A stretch of 13,726 nucleotides of DNA from Aquificota bacterium (GTDB taxonomy: Bacteria > Thermosulfidibacterota > Thermosulfidibacteria > Thermosulfidibacterales > Thermosulfidibacteraceae): NCBI GenBank assembly GCA_015494645.1, contig WGAU01000162.1:1-13726 (forward strand), written 5' to 3'. Position numbers and translations under genes: made by a program. Positions 6,834 to 13,520 of this stretch are shown here, piece after piece. The notes under the pieces were generated by a model. The model was not told the DNA's origin and ran no database searches. It was given only the letters and a program-made list of their open reading frames with translations. Each line of letters starts with the position of its first letter. Within the stretch, counting starts at the first letter, position 1.

Positions 6834-7364
6834 ATGGAGGTAGGCAAAAAGCTTAGAAGGCTTAGAAGAAGCAAGGGGCTGTCTTTGGAGGAGCTTGCCG
6901 AGAGGGCTGGACTTACCAAGGGCTTCTTATCCCAGATAGAGAGGGATAAGACCTCTCCGTCTGTTGCTGCTCTGAAAGCCATACTTGATGTGTTGGGGGA
7001 AGACATAGCCACATTCTTCAAAGATATGGAGGTTAAGGAAAAGAACGTATTCCGCAAGGATGAGAGGCGTGCCCTTGAGACCAACATACCGGGGGTGAAG
7101 ATAGAGTCACCCATTCCAAACCTCCACTACAGGGAGCTTGATCCCATGATTGTATTTATGGACCCGGGAAGTGAGATAGAGGATGAGAGCTGGGATGTGG
7201 AGGAGGCCTTTGGTTATGTTCTCAAGGGAACGGTCAAGCTTATGCTAAACAAAAGTATTTACGTTTTGAGAAAGGGGGACTGCTTTTACATCTTTCCCGA
7301 GACCACCTACAAAATAAAGAATGATGCGAAAAAAGAGGCGGAGGTTTTGATTGTTGCTTACTGA
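6834..7364 (+). CDS. XRE-family HTH plus cupin regulator, PuuR-like
   Basis: A 176-residue DNA-binding protein with a Cro/XRE helix-turn-helix at about residues 5-60 (LSLEELAERAGLTKGFLSQIE). A single cupin domain follows at about 100-176 (EEAFGYVLKG, then RKGDCFYIFP). This architecture is that of E. coli PuuR, a putrescine-sensing repressor. In the cupin, the usual metal-binding histidines are absent: the first motif reads DESWDVEE and the second has Y159 where His is common. A small ligand without metal is therefore more likely. The gene is first in the operon, 25 bases before speD, so a polyamine or precursor is the probable ligand and feedback repression the probable role (inference). The start is supported by AAGGAAGGA four bases upstream. 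Confidence 0.87.
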   Translation: MEVGKKLRRLRRSKGLSLEELAERAGLTKGFLSQIERDKTSPSVAALKAILDVLGEDIATFFKDMEVKEKNVFRKDERRALETNIPGVKIESPIPNLHYRELDPMIVFMDPGSEIEDESWDVEEAFGYVLKGTVKLMLNKSIYVLRKGDCFYIFPETTYKIKNDAKKEAEVLIVAY

Positions 7365-7389
7365 AAATTTAAGGGAAAGGAGGGGGACG

Positions 7390-7767
7390 ATGAAAAGACT
7401 GGGGCGCCACCTGCTTGTGGAGTTTTACGGGTGCGATCCCGACGCTCTCAACGATGTGAGGGGCATTGAGGAGACCATGGTCAGGGCTGCCGAAGAGGCT
7501 GGCGCCACCGTTATAAAGAGTGTGTTTCACCTCTTCAATCCCCACGGGGTAAGCGGTGTTGTAGTGATAGCCGAGTCCCATCTGGCCATTCACACTTGGC
7601 CTGAGTACGGATACGCTGCTGTGGATCTTTTTACCTGTGGAGAGACGGTGGATCCGTGGATTGCTTTTGAAAGGTTGAAAGAAAAGTTGGGAGCGGAGAA
7701 TATGTTTACCATGGAGATAAGCAGGGGGCAGCTCCACGAAGTCCCTGTCTTGCAACACAAGCCGTAG
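7390..7767 (+). CDS. speD: S-adenosylmethionine decarboxylase proenzyme
   Basis: Decarboxylates AdoMet to supply the aminopropyl donor for SpeE. It is the small prokaryotic pyruvoyl enzyme, 125 residues, about the usual length. The self-cleavage site is E62-S63 in VIAESHLAIHTWPE, where S63 becomes the pyruvoyl group. S55, H68 and C83 (FTCGE) match the processing and catalytic residues known from the Thermotoga maritima enzyme at the same numbers. The ATG at 7390 follows AAGGAGGGGG. An earlier TTG at 7351 would overlap the regulator and is not supported. pdaD follows after 30 bases. Confidence 0.96.
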   Translation: MKRLGRHLLVEFYGCDPDALNDVRGIEETMVRAAEEAGATVIKSVFHLFNPHGVSGVVVIAESHLAIHTWPEYGYAAVDLFTCGETVDPWIAFERLKEKLGAENMFTMEISRGQLHEVPVLQHKP

Positions 7768-7797
7768 TTGAGTCTCAAAGGGCTGGGAGGTTGTAGG

Positions 7798-8265
7798 ATG
7801 GTATTCAACACCCCTACCAAGTTCTTCTTTGCCTGTGGCAGATCCGAAGGTTACATGCCCTTGAATGCCTTTGACGGGGCTTTGCTGGACGCCGGTATAG
7901 GCAACACTAATTTGGTCCGTATGTCCAGCATAATACCTCCCGGTGCCCAGGAGATAGATCCCGTGCCCCTTCCTCCGGGTGCCCTTGTTCCAGTGGCCTA
8001 TGCAAGTAAGTTTTCGGAAACTCCCGGTGAGCTTATATCTGCTGCGGTAGCTGCTGCTATACCTGAGGATCCTTCACTGCCGGGGCTTATAATGGAGTAC
8101 TCAGGGTCTTTACCCAAAGATGAAGCTGAAAAGATTGTTGTAAGAATGGCGGAGGAAGGGATGAAGATGAGGGGGTACAAAGTTAAACGTATAAAGAGCA
8201 TCGCCATTGAGCACAGGGTTGAGAAGGTTGGAGCGGTGGTGGCTGCGGTAGTTCTGTGGGATTGA
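7798..8265 (+). CDS. pdaD: Pyruvoyl-dependent arginine decarboxylase
   Basis: Converts arginine to agmatine and CO2, the first committed polyamine step here. It is a 155-residue proenzyme of the archaeal/bacterial PvlArgDC family (165 residues in Methanocaldococcus jannaschii). The cleavage site is S43-S44 in NLVRMSSIIPPGA, with S44 becoming the pyruvoyl group. N38 and E100 sit at the same distances from this serine (-6 and +56) as the active-site Asn and Glu of the M. jannaschii enzyme. The ATG at 7798 follows GGGAGG with 7-base spacing. The TTG at 7768 gives an extension without family support. Ten bases separate it from speE. Close relatives can prefer other amino acids, but the context favours arginine. 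Confidence 0.93.
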   Translation: MVFNTPTKFFFACGRSEGYMPLNAFDGALLDAGIGNTNLVRMSSIIPPGAQEIDPVPLPPGALVPVAYASKFSETPGELISAAVAAAIPEDPSLPGLIMEYSGSLPKDEAEKIVVRMAEEGMKMRGYKVKRIKSIAIEHRVEKVGAVVAAVVLWD

Positions 8266-8275
8266 GGGGAGAGAG

Positions 8276-9121
8276 ATGGATCTTTGGTTCACCGAAAGAT
8301 ATCCCCAAGGTTGGGGCATCACCTTTAAAATAGAAAGGTCCCTTTATTCAGGTAAAAGCAGGTACCAGCGTATAGATGTTTTGGAGACGGCGGGGCACGG
8401 AAGGCTTCTGGTTATAGACGGTTGCGTGATGTTTACTGAGGCGGATGAGTTTGTGTATCATGAAATGCTAACTCACGTCCCCCTTTTTTCCCACCCCAAT
8501 CCCAAAAGGGTGCTTGTCATTGGAGGGGGAGATGGAGGGGCAGTGAGGGAGATAGTGCGCCATTCCTGTGTGGAAGAAGTAGTTTTGGTTGACATAGATG
8601 AGGATGTTATAAAGGTTAGCAGGGAGTTTTTCCCGAGCGTCTCTTGCGAGCTGGACAATCCCAAGGTTCAGGTGCTGGCTGAGGATGGAGTAAGATATCT
8701 TGAGAGCTGTCCTCCCAAGAGCTTTGATATTATACTGGTGGACTCCACTGATCCTGTTGGTCCTGCGGTGGGTCTGTTTGAGAAACCGTTCTTTGAAAAG
8801 TGCTTCAGGGCTTTGAAGAGAGACGGTATAATGGCAGCTCAGTCTGGCTCTCCTTACTTTCAGCTTGATCTTGTGGGCAGGGTGCACAGAACCGTTGCGC
8901 AAGTGTTTCCCGCGGTGAGAACCTATATAGCCGGAACCCCAAGCTACGGTGGACTGTGGACCTTTGTTATAGGTTCAAAAAACGGGGATCCTGCCCAAGG
9001 ACCGATAAGGGAAGATCAGCTTGCAGTTTCCGATCTGAAGTATTACAACTATGAAGTGCACAAAGGGGCTTTTGCCCTTCCCAATTACATATTGCGGGAA
9101 ATAGGAAAGCAAGAGAAATAG
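8276..9121 (+). CDS. speE: Polyamine aminopropyltransferase (spermidine synthase family)
   Basis: Transfers the aminopropyl group from decarboxylated AdoMet to an amine acceptor (281 residues, a usual length). An N-terminal beta domain is followed by a Rossmann methyltransferase-like fold. The donor-binding motif is GGGDGG at 83-88, with VDID at 105-108. The gate-keeping catalytic pair is D156 and D159 in VDSTDPVGPA, and VYHEM (60-64) lies in the acceptor region. The product cannot be told from sequence alone: putrescine to spermidine, or agmatine to N1-aminopropylagmatine as in Thermus. No agmatinase, N-carbamoylputrescine hydrolase or ornithine decarboxylase gene is in the window. Its stop codon overlaps the next GTG start by one base. 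Confidence 0.94.
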   Translation: MDLWFTERYPQGWGITFKIERSLYSGKSRYQRIDVLETAGHGRLLVIDGCVMFTEADEFVYHEMLTHVPLFSHPNPKRVLVIGGGDGGAVREIVRHSCVEEVVLVDIDEDVIKVSREFFPSVSCELDNPKVQVLAEDGVRYLESCPPKSFDIILVDSTDPVGPAVGLFEKPFFEKCFRALKRDGIMAAQSGSPYFQLDLVGRVHRTVAQVFPAVRTYIAGTPSYGGLWTFVIGSKNGDPAQGPIREDQLAVSDLKYYNYEVHKGAFALPNYILREIGKQEK

Positions 9122-9714
9122 TGGGCTTAAAGAGATTCAAAGGCTACACGGAGAAAGCTCTTAAACCTATTTCTGATATTCTTAGTCAGAATGGGGTGTC
9201 GCCCAATCACATAACCTTTGCAGGAGTCTTGATGAGCTTGGCTTCTGGGGTTTCCTTTTACCTTGGAACCCAAAGAGCGGCGGCAATCTTTTTATCCCTA
9301 TCTGGTGTTTGCGATATCTTAGACGGCAACATGGCGAGGACACAGGGAAAAGTAAGCGATTTCGGGGCTTTTCTGGATTCAACCTTGGATAGGTATTCTG
9401 ATATGTTTGTTCTCTTTGGGATAGCAGGATGGGCTTTCAACAGGCAAGACGCTTTTCTTTTCTGGATGGTTCTTTTGGCCGTTCTTGGTTCCATTATGGT
9501 GAGCTATACCAGAGCAAGGGCAGAAAGCCTGATTGACAGGTGTGATGTGGGAATTATGGAAAGACCTGAAAGGGTAGTTGTTCTTATTCTTACTGCCCTT
9601 TTTGGTAGGGTTTCATGGGGTGTGGTTGCGGTGGCGGTTTTTGCCAACATCACTGCCCTTCAGAGAATTGTTCACACCTACAGGACCTTGAGCAGAAATG
9701 CAGATATTTCTTGA
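9121..9714 (+). CDS. CDP-alcohol phosphatidyltransferase
   Basis: A 197-residue inner-membrane enzyme that links a CDP-activated lipid to an alcohol. The family signature is complete: D65-x2-D68-G69-x2-A72-R73 ... G82-x3-D86-x3-D90, whose aspartates bind metal and carry catalysis. About five or six hydrophobic segments are visible. The later motifs YTRARAES and GIMERPERVVVL resemble bacterial phosphatidylinositol-phosphate and archaetidylinositol-phosphate synthases more than typical PgsA or PssA. An inositol-phosphate acceptor is therefore possible, but PGP synthase cannot be excluded. The GTG start overlaps the speE TAG by one base; AGGAAAG lies 11 bases upstream. The following gene overlaps it by 17 bases. 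Confidence 0.88.
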   Translation: MGLKRFKGYTEKALKPISDILSQNGVSPNHITFAGVLMSLASGVSFYLGTQRAAAIFLSLSGVCDILDGNMARTQGKVSDFGAFLDSTLDRYSDMFVLFGIAGWAFNRQDAFLFWMVLLAVLGSIMVSYTRARAESLIDRCDVGIMERPERVVVLILTALFGRVSWGVVAVAVFANITALQRIVHTYRTLSRNADIS

Positions 9715-10429
9715 GCTTATACCGGTTCTTGTATTACTCTTCCTTGTATTTGTGCTTTTAAATCCCCTTTTCTGGATATTTATGCTTATTTTAGCTCCCG
9801 TACTATTTCTCATTGCCCTTTACTTTCTATCGCTGGAGTTTTTCATCCTTGCCCTCATCAATCTTGTTGTAGTGCCCAAGCAGTTGTGGCACATGTTTAA
9901 AAATCCTGTCCTTCGTAAGAATCACGCTTTAGAGCATGCAACCATCAATGTTCTTGAGGAGAGGTACGGCGAGCTGAAGGATATTGGGGGACTGGCAGAT
10001 GTTAATGGATTTCACATATACTCAGGAGGCTTTTCTCTGTCTCCAGATGAGGTCCTTTCTGCCGCTCAGGAGGGACTTCTGAGGCTGAGAAGCGGTGAGA
10101 GGAAGTTGGCCATACATAAAAGGTGTGGCACATCCGTAACCATAGCAAATCTGTTACTCTCTGCAGTCTTTATTCTTTTGCTGATATTTGGAGGATACTT
10201 TAATCTTTTGAATACTCTTATTGCCGTGGCCCTTGCCTACCTTCTGTCGAGACCGCTGGGAAAACTTGCTCAGGAGTATATAACCACCGATCCAGATGTT
10301 TCGGATATGGAGATAGTGGGCTTGGACATCCCTGCCTTTGTCAGATATTTTGGCCTTCCCCTTCCCAATTTTGGGCAGAGGTTTTTTGTTGAGACACGAA
10401 GAATACCCAAAGCCCGTAGAATTTATTAG
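9698..10429 (+). CDS. DUF6391-like membrane protein with HxxEH motif
   Basis: A 243-residue membrane protein that I associate with the uncharacterised DUF6391 family (from memory, not searched). Residues 1-60 are almost entirely hydrophobic, two or three segments. A soluble stretch at 61-145 contains RKNHALEHATINVLEERYG, with H76, E79 and H80. It continues with GFHIYSGG (H106) and LAIHKRCGTS (H140, C143). A second hydrophobic pair lies at about 146-185, and the tail is rich in basic residues. H76-A-L-E79-H80 fits HxxEH, the inverted zincin motif of M16 peptidases, so a metal-dependent activity is conceivable; this is inference. The ATG lies inside the previous gene with no clear ribosome site, which implies coupled translation. 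It is followed by rsmG, overlapping by 41 bases if the start chosen there is right. Confidence 0.75.
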   Translation: MQIFLELIPVLVLLFLVFVLLNPLFWIFMLILAPVLFLIALYFLSLEFFILALINLVVVPKQLWHMFKNPVLRKNHALEHATINVLEERYGELKDIGGLADVNGFHIYSGGFSLSPDEVLSAAQEGLLRLRSGERKLAIHKRCGTSVTIANLLLSAVFILLLIFGGYFNLLNTLIAVALAYLLSRPLGKLAQEYITTDPDVSDMEIVGLDIPAFVRYFGLPLPNFGQRFFVETRRIPKARRIY

Positions 10430-11000
10430 ACAGAAGTATCGCTTAGAAAGGCTTGTATCCCTTGTTATTAAGTGGAACAGGAAGATAAATATAACGGGAC
10501 TTAAAGATCCAGAGACCATATGGTGCGAGCTTGTGGAGGATTCCTTGGCTCCCCTTGCTTTAGGTCTTTTGGAGTCCGATGTGCTGGATGCAGGTTGCGG
10601 AGGTGGGTTTCCTACACTCCCTCTGGCCATTGAAGCTCCTGGGATGAACTTTGTGGCGGTGGATTCAAGCAGAAAGAAGATAAACTTTTTAAGAAACGCC
10701 TTGAGGGAGCTTGACATTCTTAATGTGCAGGCGGTTAGAGCTCGTCTTGAGCTGCTCAGGGATTTCTACGGAAAGTTTAAAACGGTTTTGAGCAAGGCCT
10801 TTATGCCGCCAACAGAGGCGGTCCCTTTTCTTTTACCTTTCGTCGCTCAGGATGGAAAGTTGATAATCTATGCTTCTTCCTCTTTGAAAATTGATACTAA
10901 ATGGCAGACTCTTTTTGAAAAAGTGGAGATCTTACCTTACATCCTTTCAGACAGTAGGATAAGGTCACTTTTGGTGTGTTATGGACCCCGGAGGGGGTAA
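10389..11000 (+). CDS. rsmG: 16S rRNA (guanine-527-N7) methyltransferase
   Basis: Methylates G527 in the 530 loop of 16S rRNA using AdoMet. Family landmarks are VIKWNRKINITGLKDPE near the N-terminus, ELVEDSLAPL, the AdoMet-binding VLDAGCGGGFPTLPLAIE (65-82), and VAVDSSRKKINFLR. The usual SRAF motif reads SKAF here (K136), a mild departure. The frame is open back to 10338, but the first of those codons would be TTG inside the previous gene. I choose the TTG at 10389 because AGAGG at 10377-10381 precedes it and because 203 residues matches the family length (207 in E. coli). The start remains uncertain by up to 17 residues. It is the last gene of the operon and its stop lies in the terminator hairpin. 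Confidence 0.9.
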   Translation: MRHEEYPKPVEFIRQKYRLERLVSLVIKWNRKINITGLKDPETIWCELVEDSLAPLALGLLESDVLDAGCGGGFPTLPLAIEAPGMNFVAVDSSRKKINFLRNALRELDILNVQAVRARLELLRDFYGKFKTVLSKAFMPPTEAVPFLLPFVAQDGKLIIYASSSLKIDTKWQTLFEKVEILPYILSDSRIRSLLVCYGPRRG

Positions 11001-11020
11001 GTCCCTCCGGGCTTTAGCTT
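10987..11020 (+). terminator. Rho-independent terminator after rsmG
   Basis: CCCGGAGGG (10987-10995) and CCCTCCGGG (11003-11011) form a perfect 9-bp stem with a 7-base loop that contains the rsmG stop codon. A T-rich tail (CTTTAGCTTTTATTT) follows. It closes the operon opened at 6739. On the minus strand no T-run follows the hairpin, so it may only partly serve the convergent cytochrome gene ending at 11021. Confidence 0.85.
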
Positions 11021-12253
11021 TTATTTAGCTGTGTGTTCTCTCCTCATTCTTTCTGCTTCCTTCTTTATCTCCACCAAGGCTTCTTTCAACTTGGCGTATC
11101 CATACCATGTGGTGTAATCGGGCATGATGTGGAAAGCTGCTTGGTAGGTTTTCATGCGATAGTCCATAAACATGTTGTAAAGGATTTCCTCTATGGGGGT
11201 GTCCACTTCGTAGAAGTTGAGTAGGTCAGGGTATGGCCATGTGGCTTGATTTGTCTTTTTTGGAATTATGCCGTCTTTGTAGAGATCCTTTACTATCTCA
11301 ATGGCCTCGGCGAAAATTTTATCCGCTGCTTTGATCATAAGATCTGCATTTTTGAGATTTTCCCTTGCAAAGGTTTCGGAATGGCATTTTTTGCATACCG
11401 CTATCATCCTTTCCCTTTCTTTCTTCCACGAGGCTTCGTCCAGCCTTGCCAAGTTGGCCTTCTTTACTATCTCCAACCTCTTTGTGGGCTTGCCGTTTGC
11501 ATCAAGCACTCCCAGTGCTTTCAAAATAGTTAGCCTGTACCCCAGCCATTCCTTGTCCTTTTCGGGAAGTCTCAGCGCTAAGAATCCCCATGCTGTCATT
11601 ACCCTATGATCGCCGTTGGGCATGTGGCAGTCTTGGCAGGTGGGTCCCCTATGGGCTTTTCTGTCTGTTACGTATGCGGCTCCGTGCTTGGAGTGGAACC
11701 ACATCTCCCACTGAGCGTGATCAAATCCTGTGTGGCAGCTATTACATGCTTCAGGTTCCCTTGCTTCTTTAACGGAAAAGGCGTGGCGTGTGTGGCAGTT
11801 CTGACAGTCCATACCGTATTTGTAGTACTTCCTGTACTCAACGGCGTGTCTCACCTTTTCATCGTAAATGCCCAAGTTATGACACCCGTTGCAGCCCTTT
11901 TGACCGGCTATGAAGGCTTTGGGTTGCTTGTGGGCGAAGTTGGGAAAGGCAACCACGGGAAGTAGACCAAGGTAGTGCTTCCCAGACATGTACTGTTTGA
12001 CCTGCTTTTTATGGCACCTCTGGCAGGTCTTGATGGTGGGGAGCTTTGCCTTGTGGGCGTCCTTGGCGCTTTTGTGGGCGCTTCCGTGGCAGCTTTTACA
12101 TGTGAGTCTTCTGGACATTTTGCCTCTGTTAAAGTCCTTCACAATGCCGGGAGTAACTTTCTTGTGGCAGTCCTCGCAGGACGAAGGTCTGGCATAACTT
12201 GTGCTTGAAAGTGCAAATAAAACAACGGTAAAAATACATAAAACTACCCTCAT
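11021..12253 (-). CDS. Octaheme c-type cytochrome, hydroxylamine oxidoreductase family
   Basis: A 410-residue secreted cytochrome with a signal peptide (residues 1-21, cleavage likely after SYA). It has eight CxxCH heme sites, with heme-binding His at 30, 56, 81, 125, 154, 174, 210 and 291. The stretch CQDCHMPNGDHRVMTAWGFLALRLP, the ILKALGVLDANGKPTKRLEIVKKANLARL block and the lone eighth heme after an 80-residue gap are typical of HAO-family proteins. It lacks a C-terminal membrane anchor and is shorter than classical HAO. Like the epsilonproteobacterial Hao enzymes it may reduce nitrite or hydroxylamine rather than oxidise hydroxylamine. Whether the HAO crosslinking Tyr is present (candidates near PDYTTWYGY, 378-386) needs an alignment. 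The ATG at 12251-12253 follows AAGGAGGT; the upstream ATG at 12283 is rejected. It is the last gene of tatA-moaA-cytochrome, 22 bases after moaA. Confidence 0.9.
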   Translation of the reverse strand: MRVVLCIFTVVLFALSSTSYARPSSCEDCHKKVTPGIVKDFNRGKMSRRLTCKSCHGSAHKSAKDAHKAKLPTIKTCQRCHKKQVKQYMSGKHYLGLLPVVAFPNFAHKQPKAFIAGQKGCNGCHNLGIYDEKVRHAVEYRKYYKYGMDCQNCHTRHAFSVKEAREPEACNSCHTGFDHAQWEMWFHSKHGAAYVTDRKAHRGPTCQDCHMPNGDHRVMTAWGFLALRLPEKDKEWLGYRLTILKALGVLDANGKPTKRLEIVKKANLARLDEASWKKERERMIAVCKKCHSETFARENLKNADLMIKAADKIFAEAIEIVKDLYKDGIIPKKTNQATWPYPDLLNFYEVDTPIEEILYNMFMDYRMKTYQAAFHIMPDYTTWYGYAKLKEALVEIKKEAERMRREHTAK

Positions 12254-12275
12254 GATGTGAACCTCCTTGTGGATT

Positions 12276-13181
12276 TTATCCACCTATTTCTACCATGCTC
12301 TCGCTGGATTTCCAATGAGGAGATAGTATGGTCCTTTTGAAGGAAATCAGATCTTCAACTACTTTTTGTAACATTCTTATATCGTCTGGAATTTTTCTTT
12401 CCCAATCTCTGTGGAGACAGGCCCTGATCTTCCCGTCACAGGTGATCCTTATCCTGTTGCAGCCTTTACAGAAGGGTTTGCTGACAGAGGTTATGAACCC
12501 TATATTTGCCCTTTTCTCTTCAATAAAAAACTCCTTGGTAACTCCGTTTTTGCTAAGAGCTTTTAAGGTGTAGACCCTTTTCAGATCCTGAAGGACCTGC
12601 GTGTAGGGCAAGAAAAAGTTATCAAATACCTCTTTTGTGCCAGCGAAGGGCATTAGCTCAATGAATCTGATGTTTACGCCTCTTTCTGCTGCAAAGTCTA
12701 TAAGCTGATCTATCTCTTGCTGATTTATGCCTTTCAGCAGTACGGTGTTGAGCTTTACCTGAAGACCTGCTTCAAGGGCTTCGTCTATTCCTGAAAGCAC
12801 ATCTAAAAGCTTATCCTTCCCCGTTATGAGGGAAAAAGTGGATCTGTTCAAGGTATCAAGGCTTACATTTACACCGGCTACGTTCAGTTGTTTTAACAAT
12901 TTCCCTTTGCCTTTGATCAGTGTTCCATTGGTACTTATGTAAATTTTTTTGAAGCCATTAATGTTAAGTTGTTCCAGAAACCTAATCAGGTCCTTTCTGA
13001 CAAAGGGTTCGCCACCAGTAATCCTCAGTTTGTCTATGACAATAAGTTCTTTTAAATGGGCGAGTATCTTGCAGATCCCCTCATAACTGAAAAGTTCTCT
13101 TTTCGGCTTAAGTTCCTTTTTCGGACGGCAGTAAAAGCACCGGAGATTACATCTATCTGTGATGGAAAGCCTTATGTACAT
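12276..13181 (-). CDS. moaA: GTP 3',8-cyclase, molybdenum cofactor synthesis
   Basis: A radical-SAM enzyme for the first step of molybdopterin synthesis, GTP to (8S)-3',8-cyclo-7,8-dihydro-GTP (301 residues). The N-terminal cluster motif is C11-NLR-C15-FY-C18, with the AdoMet-binding TGGEP at 55-59. The C-terminal substrate cluster is C238-KG-C241 ... C255 with 13 residues between the last two. The chain ends in the conserved Gly-Gly (300-301). It starts right at YIRLSITDRC, about 12 residues shorter than E. coli at the N-terminus. An in-frame TAA shortly upstream rules out a long extension. Its ATG overlaps the tatA TGA by one base (TGATG). The placement suggests dedicated cofactor supply for an exported molybdoenzyme encoded nearby but outside the window. 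Confidence 0.95.
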   Translation of the reverse strand: MYIRLSITDRCNLRCFYCRPKKELKPKRELFSYEGICKILAHLKELIVIDKLRITGGEPFVRKDLIRFLEQLNINGFKKIYISTNGTLIKGKGKLLKQLNVAGVNVSLDTLNRSTFSLITGKDKLLDVLSGIDEALEAGLQVKLNTVLLKGINQQEIDQLIDFAAERGVNIRFIELMPFAGTKEVFDNFFLPYTQVLQDLKRVYTLKALSKNGVTKEFFIEEKRANIGFITSVSKPFCKGCNRIRITCDGKIRACLHRDWERKIPDDIRMLQKVVEDLISFKRTILSPHWKSSESMVEIGG

Positions 13182-13354
13182 CAGTCCTCTTTAAGCGGTT
13201 CTTTTATAGGTTCTTCAATCTCTTTGGCTGCCTTTCTAAATTCACGGAGAGCCTGTCCCATGCCTCTGGCAAGTTCCGGAAGTTTTTTGGCTCCAAAAAG
13301 AAGCATAATAATGAAGAATATCAAAATAAGTTCTGACATGCCTATACTAAACAT
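13181..13354 (-). CDS. tatA: Twin-arginine translocase subunit TatA/E
   Basis: A 57-residue protein (a little short for TatA) that forms the export pore for folded, cofactor-loaded proteins. It has a single N-terminal membrane helix (about residues 7-20, ELILIFFIIMLLF), the FG hinge at 20-21, then an amphipathic helix (KKLPELARGMGQALREFRKAA) and an acidic tail. GGGAGG six bases before the ATG at 13352-13354 is a strong ribosome site. It leads the operon tatA-moaA-octaheme cytochrome. No tatC is in the window. Cytochromes c are exported by Sec, so TatA here more likely serves a molybdoenzyme. Confidence 0.93.
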   Translation of the reverse strand: MFSIGMSELILIFFIIMLLFGAKKLPELARGMGQALREFRKAAKEIEEPIKEPLKED

Positions 13355-13401
13355 GTTGTTCCTCCCTGAAAGCGTTTGCGTTTGTTCTACCGGGAAGTCT
13401 A

Positions 13402-13432
13402 ACTATAGCAGCCTGTTTCTTCAAGTTTGTAA
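13402..13432 (-). promoter_or_regulatory. Candidate promoter of tatA-moaA-cytochrome operon
   Basis: On the minus strand, TTACAA (13427-13432) and TATAGT (13402-13407) are 19 bases apart, 48 bases upstream of the tatA ATG. The spacing is long, so this is tentative. Confidence 0.35.
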
Positions 13433-13460
13433 CAGAAAATTAACATCAGTTGCTTGTTGT

Positions 13461-13505
13461 ATTTTTGAGGTTTCGTGCTAACCTGATAGTTGACCTCTCA
13501 AAAAT
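13461..13505. promoter_or_regulatory. Inverted repeats in the divergent intergenic region
   Basis: ATTTTTGAG (13461-13469) and CTCAAAAAT (13497-13505) are perfect 9-base arms 27 bases apart. A second pair, AGGTT (13468-13472) and AACCT (13480-13484), lies within that interval. They sit between tatA and the divergent cytochrome gene, with the right arm ending 16 bases before the cytochrome start codon. They could bind a shared regulator or form a hairpin in the cytochrome leader. Confidence 0.4.
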
Positions 13506-13520
13506 ATCAGGGGGTGTGTT

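Noticed and set aside
7351..7389. Extended start of speD overlapping the regulator gene
   Set aside because: TTG start without family support; the ATG at 7390 has a strong ribosome site and gives S63/H68/C83 numbering identical to Thermotoga SpeD.
11301..12208. Several plus-strand open frames opposite the octaheme cytochrome
   Set aside because: They are shadows of the cytochrome gene, which has signal peptide, eight heme motifs and a strong ribosome site.
13355..13520. Molybdenum-cofactor riboswitch upstream of tatA-moaA
   Set aside because: The region has only simple inverted repeats and none of the multi-stem layout I would expect.
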